Assembly (NCBI RefSeq): GCF_011078175.1
Contig: NZ_JAALCJ010000005.1
Location: forward strand, 310,001 to 374,000
Origin: Enterobacter cloacae
Lineage (GTDB): Bacteria; Pseudomonadota; Gammaproteobacteria; Enterobacterales; Enterobacteriaceae
Direction: 5' to 3'
DNA length: 64,000 nucleotides
How positions within the stretch are numbered: the stretch's first letter is position 1; each line of letters begins with the position of its first letter. The translations under genes were made by a program, and so were the position numbers. The notes below the pieces were generated by a model. It did no database searches. It was not told the origin of the DNA and saw only the letters and a list, made by a program, of their open reading frames with translations. Below are positions 57,041-64,000 of this stretch, in pieces.

Positions 57041-57669
57041 TGCAACGTCACCTCCTGCGCAAACTGTTTCCCTAATTCCATGTCCTCAGGAGGCGCATCC
57101 TCTTTATCGAGGGAAACGGCAAAGTTCAGCGTCTCTTCGCTGGGCGTCGGCGTGTGTACGGCAATTTTGCAGCTTTTTTGCAATATTTCTGGCAACTGTA
57201 CGTCACTGTCCTGAGCGTAATGCATATCGACATAGTAGGTTGGGTCAAACGTGGAAAACGTGTACTTCTGCCCGGCCAGCGGCTGAGGGTGCGCCAGCGG
57301 AAGGATAAACGTCAGCACCGCCTGATGACCGTCGCGGGTCATGCCGTACTCCGTGGGACGGTTAAGAAATTTCACCTTTTGTCCGTTGTGCCAGAACTCG
57401 GTGAAGTAGTGCTGACCCAGCACGTTGGCCATGACTTCCGCCGCCAGCTTTTTCCAGATCTCATCGCCAGGCTTTGCGTTTCCGGCATCGTACAGCAGGT
57501 CGGCGGAGGTTATTTCATCCATCGTCCAGCGCATTTTCAGGCCGCTGAGCTGCGTGCCGTCCGTCACCAGTTCGGTTTTCAGGCTGATAAAACTGTGAGG
57601 ATGTGCGCCGGCGGCGAAGGTGAAAACCGCCAAAAATAACGCTACCGCGCTTTGTTTAACTATTTGCAT
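57031..57669 (-). CDS. DUF1007 family exported protein
   Basis: 212 residues with a signal peptide (cleavage after TFAAGA near residue 22) and mature start HPHSFISLKTELV, the DUF1007 hallmark. A His-Pro-His N-terminus suggests metal binding once the signal is removed. These proteins are routinely encoded with NicO transporters, so a periplasmic metal-handling partner is likely (inference). Confidence 0.85.
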   Translation of the reverse strand: MQIVKQSAVALFLAVFTFAAGAHPHSFISLKTELVTDGTQLSGLKMRWTMDEITSADLLYDAGNAKPGDEIWKKLAAEVMANVLGQHYFTEFWHNGQKVKFLNRPTEYGMTRDGHQAVLTFILPLAHPQPLAGQKYTFSTFDPTYYVDMHYAQDSDVQLPEILQKSCKIAVHTPTPSEETLNFAVSLDKEDAPPEDMELGKQFAQEVTLQCQ

Positions 57670-57794
57670 CTGTTCCTCACGTCAAAAATTCTGTGATGTT
57701 CGCCAGCAATCCTGAGTGAAAGGCCTGCCGGTGCGCTTTTCAGCGCCCATCCTTTAGCTATTCTTATCAAACATTCACACTGGATACCCGACAG

Positions 57795-59072
57795 ATGATG
57801 ACGACGCTTGAAATTCCATCTGTGCTTTCCAGTTCGCAGCGCCGCTGCCAGGTGCTTTTGATGCTTTACCTGCCCGATGCTGCCGTCACCGCACAGAGCA
57901 TAATCGCTGCCAATGGCGTGGACGACGTCATGGCACGGCAAGATATAGCCGAGACGCGCGATGAAATCCAGCGCTATCATCGGCTCGATATCGTCACGCA
58001 CCTCGATGGCTGCTACCGAATTGAGGGTTCCGCCCTGAACCAGCGTTTGTGCCTGCTACACTGGCTGCGCAGGGCGCTCCGGCTGTGTCCGCATTTTGTC
58101 GCGCAACAGTTCACCCCGGCCTTAAAAACCGCGCTCAAACAGCACGGCATTGCCCGCCCGCTTTATGACGATGCGAACCTTCGGGCGCTTATCAACTTTT
58201 GTGCGCGCAAGCTTCAGCGCCAGTTTGAGTCCCGCGACGTACAGTTTTTACAGCTTTATCTGCAATATTGTCTGATTCAGCATCATCTGGGCAATACGCC
58301 AGAGTTTTCGCCCGTTCAGCGCAGCTGGACGCAGTCCCGAGGGGAATACTTTACGGCGCAGGAAATTGTCCGCCACTGGAAACGGCGCGTCCCGCAGGGA
58401 ACGCACAGCGATGAACAGCTGTTCCTGGCGCTGCTGTTTATGATGCTTCGCACACCCGACCCGGTGATGGATAAACACCAGCAGGATCAGCGCCTGCGTC
58501 GCGCCATCGTGCGTATGATTGCCCGCTTCCGGGCGCAAACCGGGATGAACTTCAGCGACGAGCAAGGGCTAACCGATCAGCTTTATATTCATCTGGCTCA
58601 GGCGCTGGACCGCTCCTTATTTGATATCGGTATCGACAACAGTCTGCCGGAAGAGATCCATCGTTTATACCCCCGGCTGCTGCGCACCACCAAAGAGGCG
58701 CTGTTTGAGCTGGAAGCCGAATTTGGTGTACGATTCTCCGGTGAAGAGATGGCTCTGGTAGCGGTGATTTTTGGTGCCTGGCTGATGCAGGAAACCGACC
58801 TGCATGAAAAACAGGTGGTCTTGTTAACGGGGGAAGATAAAGCCTGTGAGGCGCTGATTGAACAGCAGCTTCGCGAGCTGACGCTGCTGCCGCTCAATAT
58901 TCGTTATCTTAGCCTGGAAGCGTTTAAAAAGGAGGGCGCCCCCCGCGAGGCGGCGCTGGTCATTACGCCTTATCCAACCGCCCTGCCACTGTTCTCGCCG
59001 CCGCTCATTCATGCCGTTGAGACCCTGAACACGCAGCAGCAGGAACACATTCGCGTTATGCTCGAATCGTAG
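57795..59072 (+). CDS. csiE: stationary-phase-inducible protein CsiE
   Basis: 425 residues, one fewer than E. coli CsiE. Two PRD-like (PTS regulation) helical domains (about 170-280 and 285-390, LPEEIHRLYPRLLRTTKEAL) follow an N-terminal winged-helix-like part, so it resembles a BglG/LicR-type antiterminator or activator that lacks known targets. In E. coli it is induced by RpoS and cAMP-CRP. It ends immediately beside the convergent hcaT stop, with no base between. Confidence 0.94.
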   Translation: MMTTLEIPSVLSSSQRRCQVLLMLYLPDAAVTAQSIIAANGVDDVMARQDIAETRDEIQRYHRLDIVTHLDGCYRIEGSALNQRLCLLHWLRRALRLCPHFVAQQFTPALKTALKQHGIARPLYDDANLRALINFCARKLQRQFESRDVQFLQLYLQYCLIQHHLGNTPEFSPVQRSWTQSRGEYFTAQEIVRHWKRRVPQGTHSDEQLFLALLFMMLRTPDPVMDKHQQDQRLRRAIVRMIARFRAQTGMNFSDEQGLTDQLYIHLAQALDRSLFDIGIDNSLPEEIHRLYPRLLRTTKEALFELEAEFGVRFSGEEMALVAVIFGAWLMQETDLHEKQVVLLTGEDKACEALIEQQLRELTLLPLNIRYLSLEAFKKEGAPREAALVITPYPTALPLFSPPLIHAVETLNTQQQEHIRVMLES

Positions 59073-60212
59073 TTACGTGCGAGCAGCCACCTTTGGGCGG
59101 ATGGCGAGGGCCGGTAAAGCAACCAGCGCCATCACCCAGAACACACCGTGCCCCAGGTGCTGATAGAGGAAACCGGCAAATACGGTCATCACCGCAATGC
59201 TGCCGCCCATCGCCACCGCTGAATAGACCGCCTGAAGACGAATAACGTCCCCACCCTCTCGCGCCGCGATGTAGCGCATCGCCGCCAGATGGCAGACGGT
59301 GAAGGTTCCGCAGTGCAGAATTTGCGCCGCAATCAGCCATGGCAACTCCGTCGTCCAGCCCATGATGCCCCAGCGCGCCACACCACACACGGCGGAAAGC
59401 AGTAGCAGATCACGCGCCCCGAAACGACGGAACAGTTTTTGACTCAGCGCGAAGATAATGACCTCCGCAACCACGCCAAGCGACCACAGGTAGCCTACCG
59501 CAGAAGCCGAGTAGCCCGCCCCCTGCCAGTAGATGGCGCTGAAGCCGTAATAGGCCGCATGCGCCCCCTGGAGCAAACAGACGCAGGCCAGGAAACGCCA
59601 GCTTTGCGCCACCAGCGAGCGCCAGGCGGGCCAGCCGGCGCTTTCCTGATGGCGGCTTTCGCCCTGCGGCATCACCGACGGACGCAGCAACATACCGAGC
59701 AGCATCGAGGCGATGCCGAGCGTTAACAGCGCCAGAATGGCACGATAGTCATAGAGGCTGACCAGTTTCCCGACCAGCGCTGAGCCGATCACGAAGGCAA
59801 TCGATCCCCACAGGCGCACGCGGCCATAGTCCATGGTGATCTGCTTTTGCCAGGTGTTCGCCAGCGCATCCGTCAGCGGCACCAGCGGGGAGAAGAACAG
59901 ATTAAAGCCAACCATTACCACCATCAGCCAGGCAAACTGATGGCTGAACCAGAAGCAGGCCGCAAAGACCAGCGTCAGCAGGGCCAGAATTCGCACCGCT
60001 TTAATCAGTAAAGAGGGATCGCTGACGCGGGGCGCAATCAGCAGGCTACCCAGGAAACGTGCCACCAGACCTGCGCCCAGCAGGATGCCAATCGTTTCAG
60101 GCGTCAGGCCAATTCCCTTGAGCCAGACGCTCCAAAAAGGCAGAAAAATACCGTAACTAAAGAAATAGGTGAAATAGCTGAGCGCCAGCCAGCGCGTGGA
60201 ATGCAAGACCAT
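59073..60212 (-). CDS. hcaT: 3-phenylpropionate MFS transporter HcaT
   Basis: 379 residues from ATG 60212 (MVLHSTRWLALSYFTYFFSYG), the E. coli length, with 12 membrane helices of the nucleoside/proton symporter-like MFS group. In E. coli it is the presumed 3-phenylpropionate permease next to hcaREFCBD. Here the hca catabolic genes are absent: yphA follows directly, so its substrate may differ. Confidence 0.93.
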   Translation of the reverse strand: MVLHSTRWLALSYFTYFFSYGIFLPFWSVWLKGIGLTPETIGILLGAGLVARFLGSLLIAPRVSDPSLLIKAVRILALLTLVFAACFWFSHQFAWLMVVMVGFNLFFSPLVPLTDALANTWQKQITMDYGRVRLWGSIAFVIGSALVGKLVSLYDYRAILALLTLGIASMLLGMLLRPSVMPQGESRHQESAGWPAWRSLVAQSWRFLACVCLLQGAHAAYYGFSAIYWQGAGYSASAVGYLWSLGVVAEVIIFALSQKLFRRFGARDLLLLSAVCGVARWGIMGWTTELPWLIAAQILHCGTFTVCHLAAMRYIAAREGGDVIRLQAVYSAVAMGGSIAVMTVFAGFLYQHLGHGVFWVMALVALPALAIRPKVAART

Positions 60213-60384
60213 GAATCCCTCCCGAAATGGAGGCGATAGTCTGGCGTTAATCCCTGACTTTAGCAAGTCGTTAGCGTGCTATAAATTAACTAAAAATTAA
60301 CATCATCGCCAGACGGACAGCGTATGGCGAGAGCGGTAAAACTGTATTACGTTTATAAGACATCGCCTGAAGAGGTCGTTTGCC

Positions 60385-60807
60385 ATGAACAGCTTACGTT
60401 ATTTCGATTTCGGCTCCTCTCGTTCTCTCCTGCTTTTAATTGCCCGCATTGCCATCGTGGTCCTGTTTATTATTTTCGGTTATCCCAAGCTGACGGGGTT
60501 TAGCGGCACCGTTCAGTATATGACCTCCCTCGGCGCCCCCATGCCCATGCTGGCCGCCATTATTGCGGTGGTGATGGAAGTCCCCGCCGCTATTCTGATC
60601 GTGCTGGGCTTTTTCACCCGCCCCCTCGCGGTGATCTTTGTCTTCTATACGCTGGGAACGGCGGTGATTGGCCACCACTACTGGGATATGACGGGCGATG
60701 CGGTTCTGCCAAATATGATTAACTTCTACAAAAATGTGAGTATCGCTGGCGCCTTTATTTTGCTGGCGATTACCGGGCCGGGGGCCATCTCCCTTGACCG
60801 ACGTTAG
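60385..60807 (+). CDS. yphA: DoxX-family inner-membrane protein YphA
   Basis: 140 residues with four membrane helices (for example [22 protein letters not shown] and [22 protein letters not shown] regions) typical of DoxX/YphA. Function unknown. In E. coli it lies between hca and yphB-H; here it is directly between hcaT and glyA, so both segments are missing. Confidence 0.9.
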   Translation: MNSLRYFDFGSSRSLLLLIARIAIVVLFIIFGYPKLTGFSGTVQYMTSLGAPMPMLAAIIAVVMEVPAAILIVLGFFTRPLAVIFVFYTLGTAVIGHHYWDMTGDAVLPNMINFYKNVSIAGAFILLAITGPGAISLDRR

Positions 60808-60812
60808 CCCAT

Positions 60813-60840
60813 AAAAAAAGGCCGCATGAGCGGCCTTTTT
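60813..60840. terminator. bidirectional terminator between yphA and glyA
   Basis: AGGCCGC ATGA GCGGCCT with seven A before and five T after. It serves yphA on the plus strand and glyA on the minus strand. Confidence 0.88.
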
Positions 60841-60860
60841 CAGTTCTGCGACGCAGAGAA

Positions 60861-62114
60861 TTATGCGTACACCGGGAAGCGTGCGCAGATGTCCAGAACT
60901 TTACCTTTGACGCGCTCGATAACCGCTTCGTCATTGATATTGTCCAGAACGTCACACATCCAGCCCGCCAGCTCTTTCACTTCCGCTTCTTTAAAGCCGC
61001 GGCGAGTGACGGCCGGAGAACCGATACGGATACCGGAAGTCACGAACGGGCTCTTCGGATCGTTTGGCACGCTGTTTTTGTTGACGGTGATGTTGGCGCG
61101 GCCCAGGGCAGCGTCAGCTTCTTTACCGGTCAGGTTCTTATCAACCAGGTCCAACAGGAACAGGTGGTTTTCAGTCCCGCCGGAGACCACTTTGTAGCCA
61201 CGGTTCAGGAACACTTCCACCATCGCTTTAGCATTTTTAGCAACCTGCTGCTGATAAACCTTGAACTCTGGCTCCATCGCTTCTTTCAGCGCGACGGCTT
61301 TCGCGGCGATAACGTGCATCAGCGGGCCGCCCTGGGCGCTTGGGAACACGGCGGAGTTCAGCTTTTTGTACAGATCTTCGTCACCGCCTTTCGCCAGGAT
61401 GAGGCCACCGCGTGGACCTGCCAGGGTTTTGTGGGTGGTGGTGGTCACAACGTGCGCGTGCGGAACCGGGTTCGGGTAAACGCCCGCGGCAATCAGACCG
61501 GCAACGTGCGCCATGTCGACGAACAGGTACGCGCCGATGCTGTCAGCGATTTCACGCATTTTGGCCCAGTCAACGATGCCGGAGTAAGCAGAGAAACCAC
61601 CGATGATCATCTTCGGCTTCTGCTCTTTGGCCTGCTTCGCCATGTCTTCGTAGTCAATTTTACCGGACTCATCAATACCGTAAGGGATGATGTTGTACAG
61701 TTTGCCAGAGAAGTTAACCGGAGAGCCGTGAGTCAGGTGGCCGCCCTGCGCCAGGTTCATACCCAGAACGGTATCGCCCGGCTGCAACAGCGCGGTGTAA
61801 ACAGCGAAGTTAGCCTGCGAGCCAGAGTGCGGCTGGACGTTCGCGTAGTCAGCGCCAAAGAGTTCTTTCGCACGGTCAATCGCCAGCTGCTCAACGATAT
61901 CAACGTACTCGCAACCGCCGTAGTAGCGCTTGCCCGGATAACCTTCAGCATATTTGTTGGTCAGCTGAGAACCCTGCGCCTGCATCACGCGCGGGCTGGT
62001 GTAGTTTTCGGAGGCGATCAGTTCGATGTGCTCTTCCTGACGTACTTTTTCCTGCTCCATAGCCTGCCACAGTTCGGCATCATAATCGGCAATGTTCATT
62101 TCACGCTTTAACAT
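60861..62114 (-). CDS. glyA: serine hydroxymethyltransferase
   Basis: 417 residues from ATG 62114 ([17 protein letters not shown]). It interconverts serine and glycine and charges tetrahydrofolate with one-carbon units. The PLP lysine is in [16 protein letters not shown] (about 229). The sequence is closer to Salmonella than to E. coli at several sites ([16 protein letters not shown]). It is divergent from hmp, with a consensus PurR site upstream. Confidence 0.98.
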   Translation of the reverse strand: MLKREMNIADYDAELWQAMEQEKVRQEEHIELIASENYTSPRVMQAQGSQLTNKYAEGYPGKRYYGGCEYVDIVEQLAIDRAKELFGADYANVQPHSGSQANFAVYTALLQPGDTVLGMNLAQGGHLTHGSPVNFSGKLYNIIPYGIDESGKIDYEDMAKQAKEQKPKMIIGGFSAYSGIVDWAKMREIADSIGAYLFVDMAHVAGLIAAGVYPNPVPHAHVVTTTTHKTLAGPRGGLILAKGGDEDLYKKLNSAVFPSAQGGPLMHVIAAKAVALKEAMEPEFKVYQQQVAKNAKAMVEVFLNRGYKVVSGGTENHLFLLDLVDKNLTGKEADAALGRANITVNKNSVPNDPKSPFVTSGIRIGSPAVTRRGFKEAEVKELAGWMCDVLDNINDEAVIERVKGKVLDICARFPVYA

Positions 62115-62232
62115 CCGCATCTCCTGACTCAGCTAACAAGTAAATTTTTGGCCTGAAAAGGCAGTCCTGTTGGACGACGGGCAACAGTATAACTGAATAG
62201 TTCTGCGATAACAGGTCTTGACAAACGATTTT

Positions 62233-62248
62233 ACGCAAACGTTTACCT
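62233..62248 (-). promoter_or_regulatory. PurR operator upstream of glyA
   Basis: ACGCAAACGTTTACCT matches the PurR consensus ACGCAAACGTTTNCGT at almost every position. glyA is a known PurR-repressed gene. A TATACT -10-like box lies downstream on the minus strand (around 62187-62192) with a weak -35. The full 304-base glyA-hmp gap (62115-62418) holds this site and the NsrR site. Confidence 0.8.
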
Positions 62249-62369
62249 CCACACCACGCAAGGGTTTGAGCAATAAAGCTCTCGCCATTTTCAACGGATT
62301 TCTTTTCAGCTTTGTGATGCATATTTTTCACGATGCAAAGAACCATTTACATTACAGGGGTATTTTTAT

Positions 62370-62392
62370 AAGATGCATATAAAATACATCAT
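62370..62392 (+). promoter_or_regulatory. NsrR operator at the hmp promoter
   Basis: AAGATGCATATAAAATACAT.. (23 bases) matches the NsrR dyad AAGATGCATTT-N-AAATGCATCTT with few mismatches, 27 bases before hmp. Nitric-oxide-sensitive NsrR represses hmp in E. coli through the same position. Confidence 0.82.
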
Positions 62393-62418
62393 TAAAGTAA
62401 CATCAGAAGGAAGCTGCT

Positions 62419-63609
62419 ATGCTCGACGCCCAAACCATCGCTACCGTGAAAGCCACAATCCCCCTGCTGGTTGAAACGGGTCCTAAACTGACCGCCCATT
62501 TCTACGATCGCATGTTCGCGCATAACCCGGAGCTCAAAGAGATTTTCAACATGAGCAACCAGCGTAACGGCGATCAGCGCGAAGCGCTGTTCAACGCTAT
62601 TGCCGCCTATGCCAGCAACATCGAAAACCTGCCGGCTCTGCTGCCTGCGGTGGAAAAAATCGCCCAGAAGCACACCAGCTTCCAGATCAAACCCGAGCAG
62701 TACAACATCGTCGGCAGTCACCTGCTGGCAACCCTGGACGAAATGTTCAGCCCGGGCCAGGAAGTGCTGGATGCCTGGGGTAAGGCATACGGCGTACTGG
62801 CAAACGTATTCATCAACCGTGAAGCGCAGATCTACAGCGAAAACGCCAGCAAGAACGGCGGCTGGGAAGGCACGCGCGCCTTCCGCATCGTTGAGAAAAC
62901 CCCGCGCAGCGCGCTGATCACCAGCTTTGAGTTTGAGCCAGTGGACGGTCAGCCGGTTGCCGATTACCAGCCGGGCCAGTATCTGGGCGTCTGGCTGAAG
63001 CCTGAAGGCTTCCCGCACCAGGAGATCCGCCAGTACTCCCTGACCCGCAAGCCAGACGGCAAAGGCTATCGCATTGCGGTTAAACGTGAGGAAGGCGGTC
63101 AGGTATCCAACTGGCTGCATAACGAAGCCAGCGTGGGCGACGTGGTCCATCTGGCGGCACCGGCGGGCGATTTCTTTATGGCCGTTGAAACGAATACCCC
63201 AGTGACGCTGATCTCCGCAGGTGTTGGTCAAACGCCAATGCTGGCGATGCTGGATACGCTGGCGAAAGCAAACCACAGCGCGCAGGTTAACTGGTTCCAC
63301 GCGGCGGAGAACGGTGATGTGCACGCCTTTGCGGATGAAGTGAAAGCGCTCGGAGCGACCCTGCCGCGTTTCACCGCGCATACCTGGTATCGCCTGCCGA
63401 CGGAGGCAGACCGCGCAGCGGCTCGTTTCGACAGCGAAGGCCTGATGAATTTAGGGCAGCATGAAGGGGCGTTCAGCGCACCGGGGATGCAGTTTTATGT
63501 TTGTGGGCCGGTAGCGTTTATGCAGTATGCCGCGAAGCAGCTGGTTGAGCTGGGCGTGAATAAAGACAACATTCATTACGAATGTTTTGGCCCGCATAAA
63601 GTGCTGTAA
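62419..63609 (+). CDS. hmp: flavohaemoglobin, nitric oxide dioxygenase
   Basis: 396 residues, E. coli length. The N-terminal globin (1-136) has proximal His85, distal Tyr29 and Gln53. The FAD domain contains [11 protein letters not shown], and the NAD domain has [14 protein letters not shown] and the C-terminal [10 protein letters not shown]. It oxidises nitric oxide to nitrate with O2 and NAD(P)H. Confidence 0.98.
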   Translation: MLDAQTIATVKATIPLLVETGPKLTAHFYDRMFAHNPELKEIFNMSNQRNGDQREALFNAIAAYASNIENLPALLPAVEKIAQKHTSFQIKPEQYNIVGSHLLATLDEMFSPGQEVLDAWGKAYGVLANVFINREAQIYSENASKNGGWEGTRAFRIVEKTPRSALITSFEFEPVDGQPVADYQPGQYLGVWLKPEGFPHQEIRQYSLTRKPDGKGYRIAVKREEGGQVSNWLHNEASVGDVVHLAAPAGDFFMAVETNTPVTLISAGVGQTPMLAMLDTLAKANHSAQVNWFHAAENGDVHAFADEVKALGATLPRFTAHTWYRLPTEADRAAARFDSEGLMNLGQHEGAFSAPGMQFYVCGPVAFMQYAAKQLVELGVNKDNIHYECFGPHKVL

Positions 63610-63610
63610 T

Positions 63611-63682
63611 CGCCCGACGGCGCTTCGCTTGCACGGGCCTACGAAGGGTTTTCCAGGCCGGGTAAGCGCAGCGCCACCCGGC
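63611..63682. repeat. REP/BIME element between hmp and glnB
   Basis: CGCCCGACGGCGCTTCGCTTG pairs with the inverted GGTAAGCGCAGCGCCACC, joined by CGGGCCTACG..CCAGGCCG. Same family as the other two elements in the window. It lies after hmp and 8 bases before the glnB stop on the other strand. Confidence 0.86.
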
Positions 63683-63689
63683 AAGAATG

Positions 63690-64000
<311 letters not shown>

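Overview
The window is enterobacterial chromosome, most likely Enterobacter (E. cloacae complex) or a close relative such as Lelliottia. The core gene order guaBA/xseA - der-bamB-yfgM-hisS-ispG-rodZ-rlmN-ndk - pbpC-yfhM - sseA - sseB-pepB - isc - trmJ/suhB - csiE/hcaT - yphA - glyA/hmp - glnB is the Escherichia/Salmonella backbone, and the proteins read as near-identical orthologues. The OqxA/OqxB/RarA/OqxR sequences and the REP-type repeats point to Enterobacter/Klebsiella. Genus assignment is from memory of families, not a search.

Region 1 (1-10.9 kb) is accessory: the end of an MFS transporter, a DUF6130 secreted protein with an exported alpha/beta hydrolase, a MipA/OmpV outer-membrane protein divergent from a response regulator/sensor kinase pair, and the multidrug efflux locus oqxR > < oqxB-oqxA < > rarA. 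Region 2 (10.9-29.2 kb) is core purine, DNA repair, ribosome/GTPase, outer-membrane assembly, histidyl-tRNA and isoprenoid genes. It is interrupted by a protealysin-like metalloprotease with its emfourin inhibitor, a Gfo/Idh/MocA oxidoreductase and a POT-family peptide transporter.

Region 3 (29.3-34.0 kb) is a DMSO-reductase-like molybdoenzyme operon (A-B-C plus a polyferredoxin) behind a perfect FNR box. Region 4 (34.0-46.3 kb) is pbpC-yfhM (periplasmic defence and cell-wall surveillance), then an alpha-glucoside PTS/6-phospho-alpha-glucosidase pair and an RpiR-type regulator built around the core gene sseA. Region 5 (46.3-55.1 kb) is sseB, pepB and the complete iscRSUA-hscBA-fdx-iscX iron-sulfur assembly operon with IscR operators and the iscR-iscS stem-loop. 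Region 6 (55.1-64 kb) holds trmJ, suhB, a nickel/cobalt exporter pair, csiE, an hcaT without its catabolic operon, yphA, glyA/hmp (PurR and NsrR operators) and the start-truncated glnB.

I found no tRNA, rRNA, CRISPR array, insertion sequence or prophage. The most interesting unexplained signals are repeated regulatory motifs: two dyads of identical geometry between oqxA and rarA, phased TTCTTCA repeats between the MipA gene and the response regulator, a dyad upstream of the PTS gene, and the capture of sseA inside a sugar operon.
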